Source: Lachnospiraceae bacterium
Lineage (GTDB): Bacteria; Bacillota; Clostridia; Lachnospirales; Lachnospiraceae
Direction: 5' to 3'
Length of the DNA: 41,326 bases
Assembly (NCBI GenBank): GCA_024695575.1
Contig: JAILHY010000001.1
Span: 1-41,326 of the forward strand
The position numbers were made by a program, and so were the translations under genes. Every line of letters begins with the position of its first letter. The stretch's first letter is position 1. This document shows, one piece after another, positions 1-7,956 of the stretch. The notes under the pieces were generated by a model that saw only the letters and a list, made by a program, of their open reading frames with translations, ran no database searches and was not told where the DNA came from.

Positions 1-290
1 TCCTCTGAATAATACTTGTATTCCTTGCCGTCATAAAGATAAAAAATGTAGGCAAAACGAACGTCCTCAACATGAAGATCTATACCGTAATAGTCATAAA
101 GGCGCCCCGAAAAGACCTTTTTCATGGGTTTCTTTTGCTGAGTATCTACCATCCGGTATTTGCTTTCGCAGATGAGCCAGACCTTCTTTATATCGTTCTT
201 TGCACACCTGATACGTATGCTTATGTCATGCTCCGACGAAGCATAGGCATATTCACTGTCCATTGTGTGTAGGATCGCTGATTCGTTCAT
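1..290 (-). CDS. Alpha-glycosidase (neopullulanase/maltogenic amylase-like), N-terminal CBM34-like domain, 3' truncated by window edge
   Basis: Reverse strand from ATG at 288-290 reads MNESAILHTMDSEYAYASSEHDISIRIRCAKNDIKKVWLICESKYRMVDTQQKKPMKKVFSGRLYDYYGIDLHVEDVRFAYIFYLYDGKEYKYYSE and stays open to the window edge; GGAG ribosome-binding site just upstream; resembles N-terminal domains of GH13 neopullulanases. Confidence 0.7.
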   Translation of the reverse strand, partial: MNESAILHTMDSEYAYASSEHDISIRIRCAKNDIKKVWLICESKYRMVDTQQKKPMKKVFSGRLYDYYGIDLHVEDVRFAYIFYLYDGKEYKYYSE

Positions 291-334
291 TTACCGCTCC
301 TTCTTTTGAAAGATCATAAAAGGATAAACACTGA

Positions 335-1438
335 TCACCAGTCGCTGTCCCAGTCGCTTCCGCCGCTGTCCCAGCCGTCACTCCCGCTGTCCCAGTCATA
401 ATCGCTGTCCGAGTCCGAACTTCCCCAGTCCCAGGAATCGCTGCTCTTGTAATTTGATTCATATGTCGATGAGTCTTTAAATTCTGTCGTAGGATTCCAC
501 TCGGCTCCGGTCCAGTTAAACTCGTAATCCGCGGGGTTTGTCCGGATCTCTGTGGGAAGCGCGTCGAAATTGATGGCATTATAGCTGTCGTTAACGTCGT
601 CGTACTCATACCAGTCATCGTGGTAGTTTACAAATATCGTATTTCCGGTGGACGGTCTGTAATAATGCGGTGTAGTATATACCGCAAACCACTGACCGGA
701 TATGATCATGGTCAAAAAGAGCAGTAAAAAAGTAGTCCTGTTAAGACCTATAAAATCCGTCCAGTCAAAATACAGCCACTTGGAAAGGCCCGGATGAGCA
801 TTTATAAAACCAATGGCATCTCCTCCGTTCTTTTTCGTGTAGAGCTTAACAAGCAGTTTTGTTATGCCATACACTGCTCCGACCATGGTAGCAAAAAGAA
901 GGATCGCCAGAATGATCCTGAACTTAAGCAACCCCACCATTCCTATTGCCATAATGCCAAAGAAAACACCAAGACCTGTCTTAAACTTGCTCTCGGTGCG
1001 CTCTACGTAATCGCTTGGATTCTTTGAACGCCTGTAGTTGCCCGAACCGCTTCTTCGCCCCGCATTTACATTATTTGCCTTCTGATTAAGGATCTCTGAC
1101 TTAAGCTTAAGATAGATCTCGTTAACTGCGTAAGCTTCGTCCGTACCTCTGTAACGAACGGCCCTTGACCCATCGCCCTTGTTCTTATAGACCACAAACT
1201 CGCTTCCGTCTTGGTAGATACCAAAAGCCTTAGGCTCCTTATAGTCTATGCCGATAAAGAAGCGTGTTGTCTCATAGGGCGGAAGATTACGTGCTTCGTA
1301 CCAGACCTTGAGTTCATCAATGGTCTTTGGCGTATGATCCACCGTTCTTTTTACATTGACATTGGGGGCACCGCAATTGGGACACTTGTCTTCTGTATCC
1401 TCAATCATGGCGCCACAGTATTCACACTTGATCTTCAC
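335..1438 (-). CDS. Zinc-ribbon membrane protein with Asp/Ser/Trp-rich C-terminal tail
   Basis: N-terminal CEYCGAMIEDTEDKCPNCG zinc ribbon, central hydrophobic helices, tail SDSWDWGSSDSDSDYDWDSGSDGWDSGGSDWDSDW. Start trimmed from ORF 335..1498 to GTG at 1438 because GGAGGGG lies at proper spacing. Confidence 0.75.
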   Translation of the reverse strand: MKIKCEYCGAMIEDTEDKCPNCGAPNVNVKRTVDHTPKTIDELKVWYEARNLPPYETTRFFIGIDYKEPKAFGIYQDGSEFVVYKNKGDGSRAVRYRGTDEAYAVNEIYLKLKSEILNQKANNVNAGRRSGSGNYRRSKNPSDYVERTESKFKTGLGVFFGIMAIGMVGLLKFRIILAILLFATMVGAVYGITKLLVKLYTKKNGGDAIGFINAHPGLSKWLYFDWTDFIGLNRTTFLLLFLTMIISGQWFAVYTTPHYYRPSTGNTIFVNYHDDWYEYDDVNDSYNAINFDALPTEIRTNPADYEFNWTGAEWNPTTEFKDSSTYESNYKSSDSWDWGSSDSDSDYDWDSGSDGWDSGGSDWDSDW

Positions 1439-1521
1439 CGTAAACCCCTCCTGCTTATTATCTGAATACAACCAATATTTGCAGCCAAAGTATATCAAAA
1501 AAACGTTTTCTGTTCAACAAA

Positions 1522-1550
1522 TAAAAAAGGGCCTGCCGAAGCAAGCCCTT
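1522..1550 (-). terminator. Rho-independent terminator with UUCG tetraloop, downstream of uraA-like gene
   Basis: Reverse strand: AAGGGCTTGC-TTCG-GCAGGCCCTT followed by TTTTATT. Confidence 0.88.
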
Positions 1551-1565
1551 GTGAGTGAACCATTT

Positions 1566-2888
1566 TTAGTTCTTTTTGCCGATACCGAGTACCTTGTTGG
1601 TGATGATACCAAGGATGAGTGCACAAGCAACCTCAGTAACTTCGATGGAACCGAAGTGGCAAACGAATCCGCCGATACCTGCGATGAGGATTACGGATAC
1701 GGTGAAGAGGTTTCTGTTATCATCAAGATCAACCTTCTGGATCATTTTAAGACCGGATACTGCGATGAAGCCGTAAAGTGCGATACATACACCACCCATT
1801 ACACATGAAGGAATGGTAGCAAGCACTGTTACGAAAGGAGCAAAGAAGGAAGCAACGACTGCAAGGATTGCGGTGCAAAGGATCGTTACTACGGAAGCGT
1901 TGCCGGAGATTGCTACACAGCCTACGGACTCACCGTAAGTGGTGTTGGGGCAGCCGCCGAAGAAAGCACCAACCATTGAGCCTACGCCGTCGCCAAGAAG
2001 GGTTCTGTGAAGACCGGGCTCTTCAAGAAGGTCGGATTCAATAATGGAGGATAAGTTCTTGTGGTCTGCAATGTGCTCTGCAAATACTACGAATGCAACG
2101 GGTACATATGCTACTGCAACGGTTCCTACGTAAGCGGGCGTAACATCTGCAAGACCCTTGATAGCTGTAACGAATGTGAACTCGGGAACCCATCTCATGT
2201 TGGAGAATGCTGAGAAATCGATAACCTGTAAAGCTTCGTTGCCGGTTGCGTTACCAACAAGTGTGAAGATGGTAGCTACGATGTAGCCTGCGCAAATACC
2301 TATGATGAAGGGGATCATCTTAAGGAATTTCTTTCCGAATACGGAGCAGATCATTGTAACAAATAAGGTTACGAGACCGCAGATGATGCAAACTGCAGGA
2401 GCTGTTGTCTTGCCGCTTCCCATAAGGTCGCCGACTGCATTGCCTGCAAGTGAAAGTCCGATGATTGCAACGGTAGGTCCGATAACAACTGCGGGCATAA
2501 GCTTGTTGATCCATGCGGTACCAACTGCTTTAACGATGATTGCGATAACTACGTATACAAGACCTGCGAAAACTGCACCAAGGATGATGCCGGCAAATCC
2601 TGCTTCCATTGATACGGCACCTGCAAATGCTGCAAGCATGGAACCGATGAATGCGAAGGATGAACCAAGGAATACAGGGCTCTTGAACTTAGTAAAAAGA
2701 AGATAAACGATAGTGCCCACACCTGCTCCGAAAAGAGCTGCAGATGAAGACATGTCAGAACCTGCACCACTGTTGATGATTGCGGGAACTGCGATGGTAG
2801 CTGCAAGGATCGCAAGCAGCTGCTGAAGAGCAAACACGATGACCTGACCGAATTTAGGCTTGTCTGCTACGCCGTAAGTAAGTTTCAT
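1566..2888 (-). CDS. uraA: Uracil/xanthine permease (NCS2 family, UraA/PyrP-like)
   Basis: Protein MKLTYGVADKPKFGQVIVFALQQLLAILAATIAVPAIIN...GGCPNTTYGESVGCVAISG typical of NCS2; start trimmed to ATG 2888 after GGAGGAAAAG. Confidence 0.92.
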   Translation of the reverse strand: MKLTYGVADKPKFGQVIVFALQQLLAILAATIAVPAIINSGAGSDMSSSAALFGAGVGTIVYLLFTKFKSPVFLGSSFAFIGSMLAAFAGAVSMEAGFAGIILGAVFAGLVYVVIAIIVKAVGTAWINKLMPAVVIGPTVAIIGLSLAGNAVGDLMGSGKTTAPAVCIICGLVTLFVTMICSVFGKKFLKMIPFIIGICAGYIVATIFTLVGNATGNEALQVIDFSAFSNMRWVPEFTFVTAIKGLADVTPAYVGTVAVAYVPVAFVVFAEHIADHKNLSSIIESDLLEEPGLHRTLLGDGVGSMVGAFFGGCPNTTYGESVGCVAISGNASVVTILCTAILAVVASFFAPFVTVLATIPSCVMGGVCIALYGFIAVSGLKMIQKVDLDDNRNLFTVSVILIAGIGGFVCHFGSIEVTEVACALILGIITNKVLGIGKKN

Positions 2889-2945
2889 AAACTTTTCCTC
2901 CATAATTAATGCATCTGATTTATAGTAAACGGGTTTACCCGATTG

Positions 2946-3482
2946 CTATCCGTATAATTCCACCGACATTTCTTCTTCAAAGGGAGGCATCTTTACTTTG
3001 ATATGCTCGCTCTTTGCTGTCGGCACGTTCTTGCCCACATAGTCGCCGCGGATGGGAAGCTCTCTGTGTCCTCTGTCCACCAGTACCGCAAGCTGTATTG
3101 CTGCTGCCCTGCCATGTGATAAGACCGCTTCCATTGCTGCTCTCGCCGTACGCCCCGTATAAAGAACGTCATCCACCAGGATAACAGTCTTACCTGTAAG
3201 GTCTGCGCTTATCTGGGACTGGGCGATTATGGGCTCAAGGTTAAGTCTTTCAAGGTCGTCACGGTAAAAAGTGATGTCCAGTTCGCCGATCTCAACTTCT
3301 TTGCCCTCGATCATAAGAATGTTATCTCTGATCATCTGCGCGATGGGAACCCCGCGACGCTTGATCCCGATAAGATACAGGTTCTCGCAGCCGCCGTTCT
3401 TCTCAAGGATCTCATGTGCTATTCTTTTTAATGCTCTCCCGACGGCGGCAGAGTCCATCAACGTTGCCTTGTACTGTGCCAT
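2946..3482 (-). CDS. pyrR: Bifunctional pyr operon transcriptional regulator / uracil phosphoribosyltransferase PyrR
   Basis: PRPP-binding motif VILVDDVLYTGRTARAAM, N-term MAQYKATLMDSAAVGRALKRIAHEILEKN; start trimmed to ATG 3482 after GGAGAAGAA. Confidence 0.94.
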   Translation of the reverse strand: MAQYKATLMDSAAVGRALKRIAHEILEKNGGCENLYLIGIKRRGVPIAQMIRDNILMIEGKEVEIGELDITFYRDDLERLNLEPIIAQSQISADLTGKTVILVDDVLYTGRTARAAMEAVLSHGRAAAIQLAVLVDRGHRELPIRGDYVGKNVPTAKSEHIKVKMPPFEEEMSVELYG

Positions 3483-3497
3483 TTCTTCTCCATTGCA

Positions 3498-3527
3498 AAA
3501 AGAAAAACCGTGCAGAGAACTGCACGG
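3498..3527 (-). terminator. Intrinsic terminator of the pyrR leader (attenuator)
   Basis: Reverse strand CCGTGCAG-TTCT-CTGCACGG then TTTTTCTTTTT, ending about 15 nt upstream of pyrR ATG. Confidence 0.85.
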
Positions 3528-3564
3528 CAAACACACAAAATAACCCTCGCGGGATGCTATGTGA

Positions 3565-3600
3565 TACCTTACCGGCCTCTCTGTGCCTCGTTTAAAGGAA
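3565..3600 (-). promoter_or_regulatory. PyrR-binding loop (anti-antiterminator) in pyrR leader RNA
   Basis: Reverse strand TTCCTTTAAACGAGGCACAGAGAGGCCGGTAAGGTA closely resembles the known PyrR-binding hairpin (UCCUUUAAA...CAGAGAGGCU...AAGGA). Confidence 0.82.
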
Positions 3601-3613
3601 TCTTACGATTGTT

Positions 3614-3642
3614 ATTATTGCACACATACAATATGTTGTAAA
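3614..3642 (-). promoter_or_regulatory. Sigma-A type promoter for pyrR-uraA
   Basis: Reverse strand TTTACA - 17 bp - AATAAT, each hexamer 5/6 to consensus, placing the start just before the PyrR loop. Confidence 0.6.
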
Positions 3643-3651
3643 GAAGTTTTT

Positions 3652-3661
3652 GTGATATAAT
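3652..3661 (+). promoter_or_regulatory. Extended -10 promoter for the acyltransferase gene
   Basis: TGaTATAAT at 3653-3661, about 30 nt before the start codon; divergent from pyrR promoter. Confidence 0.5.
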
Positions 3662-3691
3662 AGAAATAGTATTGAAACGGAGGAAACTACC

Positions 3692-4777
3692 TTGAGTACC
3701 GAGTCCAAAAGAAACGCAAATATAGAGCTTTTAAGAATACTCTCCATGATAATGATCACATTCCTTCATGCACTTGGGAAGGCGGATCTGCTTCAGAGCC
3801 TGACCACCTACCCTTCCGTAAACGTATGGCTTGCATGGTTTCTTGAAGCCCTCTCAATATCCGCAGTAAATATCTTTATGCTGATATCGGGATACTTTCT
3901 GATCGATTCACAGTTTAAGATTTCCAGAGTTTTAGAGCTTGTATTTGAGACTGTGTTCTATATGGTCTTAAGCCTTGTTTTCGCAATCGCCGTAGGTATC
4001 ATGCCTTTAAGCGAGCTTAATACCTATACTCTTATCAACACATTCCTTCCCATACACATGGAAGTGTACTGGTTCATCACCTGCTACCTTGTGATCTACA
4101 TTCTTCAGCCCCTGATCTCTGCCGGGGTTAAGAATATGAGTGTCAAAGCCTTCAGGATCACAATCATAAGCCTTGTGATATATGAATGTCTGTTTAAATC
4201 TTTCCTGCCTTTCAAGCTTACCGTCGACGAAGCAGGCTATTCCGTAACCTGGTTCCTTACCATGTTCCTTTTGGGCGCATATATGAAGCGCTACAGTTTC
4301 CGCTTCCTTAACACGGCAGCCGGTGGAGTTGCGCTCTACCTTGCAGGTTCCATCCTTGTGTTTACCGAAACTCTCATTATCGATTTTGTTATCAACCGTT
4401 ACGGACGTTTTGAATATATCCGTGGAATCGCCACCACCTACAATCACATTTTTCCGCTCCTTGCAAGCGTAGGTATCTTTACCGCATTTATATACAAAAA
4501 AACCATGAGTCCCAAGCCAGGCAACCTGATCTGCCGGCTCTCGCCCATGGCTCTTGGTGTTTATTTACTTCAGGAAAGCCTGCCCTTACGCTACGAATGG
4601 CAGAAGTGGTTCAGCCTTCCCGGATCCCTTAACGATCAGGTTTGGCTTTTCATATTGAAACTCCTGAGCGCTGTACTTGCAATGTACGCCCTCGGAACGG
4701 TCGTAGACTGGATAAGACAGTTATTGTTCAAACTTGTTGTCCGCCTTATACCATCCAAAAAGGCCGCAAAAGAATGA
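3692..4777 (+). CDS. Acyltransferase family 3 membrane protein
   Basis: N-term ESKRNANIELLRILSMIMITFLHALG typical of acyltransferase_3; about 10 hydrophobic segments; TTG start after GGAGGAAAC. Confidence 0.85.
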   Translation: MSTESKRNANIELLRILSMIMITFLHALGKADLLQSLTTYPSVNVWLAWFLEALSISAVNIFMLISGYFLIDSQFKISRVLELVFETVFYMVLSLVFAIAVGIMPLSELNTYTLINTFLPIHMEVYWFITCYLVIYILQPLISAGVKNMSVKAFRITIISLVIYECLFKSFLPFKLTVDEAGYSVTWFLTMFLLGAYMKRYSFRFLNTAAGGVALYLAGSILVFTETLIIDFVINRYGRFEYIRGIATTYNHIFPLLASVGIFTAFIYKKTMSPKPGNLICRLSPMALGVYLLQESLPLRYEWQKWFSLPGSLNDQVWLFILKLLSAVLAMYALGTVVDWIRQLLFKLVVRLIPSKKAAKE

Positions 4778-5509
4778 TTATTTAAGTTCGGTTGCAGGGT
4801 TTTCAAACTCTGCAAGCCTAATCTCATAAGCCTTCATAGCTTCTTTTTCATAGACGGTCTTCGGATCGTCTATTTTCATAAGCTTAAGCAAATGCTTGGT
4901 AAATAACGGATTAAGCGGAAGCAATGGGCCCAAAAGATAAGTTCCAAAGAAACTGTTATCCTTAATCCCTTCGAAGGGCTCACCCGGCGCAAGGCCGTCA
5001 CCCTTTGTTACCTTAACAAAAGGATATTCCGAAGTATCCCCGTAGCTGTGAGTAAACTGGGATTTGTTTCCGACGATCTTGATCCCTTCAAACTCGCCTA
5101 AGAACAGGGAATTGTATCTGTTAAACATACGCTGCTTTGCAGTAAAAGGATATAAGCCAAGACAGGGAATAACCTTACCGTCTTCGCATTCTATTTCTTT
5201 TTCGAAAAGTTCGATGGCGTTACCCGTAGCAAAGAAAATTACTCCGGCATCAATGATCTCGCGGATCCTTGCTGTATAAGGCTTTAATCTTTCGAGCACC
5301 AGTTCCTGTGAATGCTCCGTCATGGGACCGATATACACAAGATCAGGTTTGTTCTTAACAAAGTAAGGCTCGGAATTAAGTGAATCTTCCACAGTCTCTG
5401 CGGAAAGTCCGTTTTCCGCAATGCACTTTGACAGATACTTTACATTAAATGGATCGCCGTAAAGATTGGATACTTCGGGGTAGAGATACTCTATAACCTT
5501 ATCAGCCAT
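4778..5509 (-). CDS. GatD-like class I glutamine amidotransferase-fold protein lacking the expected catalytic Cys and His
   Basis: Start trimmed to ATG 5509 (MADKVIEYLYPEVSNLYGD), overlapping the MurT-like stop. GatD landmarks DGKVIPCLGLYPFTAKQRM and GTYLLGPLLPLNP are present, but the nucleophile region reads FFATGNAIELF and the usual YLHGP reads YLLGP. Confidence 0.8.
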   Translation of the reverse strand: MADKVIEYLYPEVSNLYGDPFNVKYLSKCIAENGLSAETVEDSLNSEPYFVKNKPDLVYIGPMTEHSQELVLERLKPYTARIREIIDAGVIFFATGNAIELFEKEIECEDGKVIPCLGLYPFTAKQRMFNRYNSLFLGEFEGIKIVGNKSQFTHSYGDTSEYPFVKVTKGDGLAPGEPFEGIKDNSFFGTYLLGPLLPLNPLFTKHLLKLMKIDDPKTVYEKEAMKAYEIRLAEFENPATELK

Positions 5510-6875
5510 TTGCCTCTGCCTCCTTGAGTAGTTTTTCTTTTGCACGGCCTGCCATATCGATCTTGTAGACCTGGTGAAGGATGAAGATCTTGACCGCCCT
5601 GTCCGTATCAAGGAGTTTGTAGGCGTTCTCCTCATCTGCCGTAGTGAATATCTTAGATCCGTCAACTCCTGCCAAAAGAAGCCTCAGTCTGTAATCCTCT
5701 GCCCTTCTTCCGGCCACTACGATCTTAACAACCTCGGGCGCTGCCAGTTTCTCAAAGTCTGCATCGTAAGCCCAGGTAATATTCTCCGAAGTCTTCATGT
5801 GCTTAAGTTCGTCATCGGGATAAAGAAGGATCTCCTTCTCCCCCGGTTCGTTCACCGCATAATCAAACACACAGGAGCAGGCTATGGGGTTGTGACCCTT
5901 GGCAAGGTGGGTTATGACCTCGATCTTACCTGCCTTGGAATCTGAATAGCGGCTCTCAACAATCCCGCCTGTCTTAAATCCTTCGCGGATCCGGTCAGCG
6001 GAGATACCCAGGATATCAAGTACAGTGATAACTGTAACCTGATTGTATATATTAAAGATACTGTTACTGATAAGTTCGAATTTCTCAGTTCTTCCCTTAA
6101 GTTCCATGGAAAGTGTGTTTCCAGGAATGTCAACGCATGCGGGGTAATCAGCCTTGGGAGACTCGTAATCTCCACGGGGACAATATACATTTCCGATGTG
6201 ATGATATCTTGAATAACGATACTTAAGCCTTTCGCCGCACACAGGACAGATCTGAAGATCGTTAATGATATTGGAAGGTTTTTCTTTGTCCGTGGGAAGC
6301 TTGTCTATGGCAAAGTATTTCCGGGGATTACTCTCTGCAAGTCGGGATGAAATGGGATCGTCCGCATTAAGGATCATAAGGGCTTCAGGATTGACCGCCC
6401 TATCCACAATTCCCTTAATATATTCGGCATGGGCATTCCTTGTAATGGAATCCCGGAAAAGATTGGTACAAACTATATAATTGGGGCGGATCTTGGGATA
6501 TATCTTGTGAGAACTTCGCTCATCAACCTCAATTATGCCTATCTCCTTGCGGCTGTTTCCGGAGAGTCCCGAATACTTCATCAATGCTGTTGCAATACCT
6601 GAATTGGTATTGCTTCCGGCGCTGTTGTTTAAGAGAGTATAGCCTTCTTTTGCCAGAATGTCGTTAAGAAGATTGCAGACTGTTGTTTTACCGTTGGTAC
6701 CCGTAACACAAATAAGAGTCTTGGGCTTACCGATGAGTCCTAGGTAGTCGGGACAAAGCCTTAACGCAATTTCGCCCGGCATATATGTTGCATTCATGCC
6801 GAGCATTCTTTGTAATCTGTATGCAAGTTTACCTGCAAAATGCCCGAGATAGAAACGGGCTCCACGTTTTGACAT
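5502..6875 (-). CDS. MurT-like Mur ligase family protein (DUF1727-type C-terminus), divergent
   Basis: P-loop VTGTNGKTTVCNLLNDIL, TNLFRD motif, zinc-ribbon-like CPVCGERLKYRYSRYHHIGNVYCPRGDY, C-terminal ITWAYDADFEKL; GGAGAATTTAC ribosome-binding site. Confidence 0.86.
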   Translation of the reverse strand: MSKRGARFYLGHFAGKLAYRLQRMLGMNATYMPGEIALRLCPDYLGLIGKPKTLICVTGTNGKTTVCNLLNDILAKEGYTLLNNSAGSNTNSGIATALMKYSGLSGNSRKEIGIIEVDERSSHKIYPKIRPNYIVCTNLFRDSITRNAHAEYIKGIVDRAVNPEALMILNADDPISSRLAESNPRKYFAIDKLPTDKEKPSNIINDLQICPVCGERLKYRYSRYHHIGNVYCPRGDYESPKADYPACVDIPGNTLSMELKGRTEKFELISNSIFNIYNQVTVITVLDILGISADRIREGFKTGGIVESRYSDSKAGKIEVITHLAKGHNPIACSCVFDYAVNEPGEKEILLYPDDELKHMKTSENITWAYDADFEKLAAPEVVKIVVAGRRAEDYRLRLLLAGVDGSKIFTTADEENAYKLLDTDRAVKIFILHQVYKIDMAGRAKEKLLKEAEANG

Positions 6876-6912
6876 GTAAATTCTCCGTCAATTGTTGTAA
6901 TAATCAGAATAT

Positions 6913-7905
6913 TCAGTCTTTAAGTGCCTCCTGGAACACGGGAAGCAGTCCTTCGTTCTTGTCCCTGTGGGGCGGAAGACCGTAGATATCGTGTCCCGGG
7001 AATTCATTCGCTTCGATGAAGCAGATATCATCGGGCATTACGCACACATCCCAGCCTATGTAGCCAACCTCGGGGATCTCGCGAGCCGCATCCTCGCAGA
7101 ACTTAACGACCTCATCCCAGCGGGGGATCTTAAATCCGACAATGGGTACACCGGTGATGGGGTGCTCCGTGTAGAGCTCACCTGACTTCTTTAAAGCCTT
7201 GTATTTAATGATGCCGTCATGTATATCAACAGGAGCAGCAAGTCCCTCGTGATTGAAGTTATCCACGTGAAAATGCTTGTTACCGATTCGAAGAAAGGCT
7301 ACGACCACATGACCTTTAAGCGTCACAACTCTGAGAGTGTTAACGGAATCCGGGTGGATAGCGGCAATTTCCTTGCATTGTACCACGGGTTCCTCGAGCA
7401 AACGCTGTGATTTTGCAAGTAATCCTTCAAAAACTTCCCGAAGATCCTTCCCCGTCGTATCCACGATCTCTATTCCCTGCCCGCAGGCAAGATCCACGGG
7501 CTTTGCAACAAACCTTGCGTGCTTCCCGGCAAATTCCTTGAATCCTTCGAAATCATCAGCCTTAACTTCCAGCCAGTCTCTCTTAAGATACTTGGAAAAA
7601 TGCCTGTTAAAATCAATCTTATTGTGGAAGATCTTCATCTTCTCGGGGTCGTTATATTTCTTTATGAGGGAATTGTTGATGCCTCTCGTAATGACGGTAG
7701 CGCGTTCCTTTTCCGTCATGTTATACATCTCAAACAGGTCGTAATCCACGTACCCTGCCTGGAACTTAAGCCCGCAGTGCACCATGTCAGCAAAAAGAAA
7801 GAGCTTCCCTTTACCGGTCTTATCATGGACCAGATTTATCATGTCAAAGAATCCGCTGTAGTTCATACGGCTGATCCTTTTTAAAAGATACTTTACTTTA
7901 CCCAT
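6913..7905 (-). CDS. Sugar-transfer-associated ATP-grasp domain protein
   Basis: Motifs FVAKPVDLACGQGIEIV, VQCKEIAAIHPDSVNTLRVVTLKG, EVGYIGWDVCVMPDDICFIEANEFPGHDIYG typical of ATP-grasp (PF14397-like). Start trimmed to ATG 7905 after GAGG. Confidence 0.82.
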   Translation of the reverse strand: MGKVKYLLKRISRMNYSGFFDMINLVHDKTGKGKLFLFADMVHCGLKFQAGYVDYDLFEMYNMTEKERATVITRGINNSLIKKYNDPEKMKIFHNKIDFNRHFSKYLKRDWLEVKADDFEGFKEFAGKHARFVAKPVDLACGQGIEIVDTTGKDLREVFEGLLAKSQRLLEEPVVQCKEIAAIHPDSVNTLRVVTLKGHVVVAFLRIGNKHFHVDNFNHEGLAAPVDIHDGIIKYKALKKSGELYTEHPITGVPIVGFKIPRWDEVVKFCEDAAREIPEVGYIGWDVCVMPDDICFIEANEFPGHDIYGLPPHRDKNEGLLPVFQEALKD

Positions 7906-7915
7906 ATAATACCTC

Positions 7916-7947
7916 AAAAAAGAGCCTCACAGAAATCTGCAAGGCTC
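7916..7947 (-). terminator. Rho-independent terminator for the chemotaxis gene, immediately upstream of the ATP-grasp gene
   Basis: Reverse strand GAGCCTTGCAG-ATTT-CTGTGAGGCTC (stem with G-U pairs) then TTTTTT. Confidence 0.82.
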
Positions 7948-7956
7948 ATTATAACA
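7948..7956 (-). promoter_or_regulatory. Extended -10 promoter (TGtTATAAT) for the ATP-grasp/MurT/GatD-like operon
   Basis: Reverse strand TGTTATAAT abutting the terminator 5' arm; no convincing -35. Confidence 0.5.

Noticed and set aside
253-618. 121-aa Thr-rich minus ORF
   Set aside because: Alternate frame of the repeat-coding tail of the zinc-ribbon protein; composition comes from the D/S/W repeats.
1356-1808. 150-aa plus-strand ORF
   Set aside because: Spans the antisense of the zinc-ribbon gene, a terminator and the uracil permease; no motifs.
2905-2945. GTAAACCCGTTTAC / CGGGTAAACCCG palindrome between pyrR and uraA
   Set aside because: Short and without a U-tract or clear promoter; may be chance or a small spacer hairpin.
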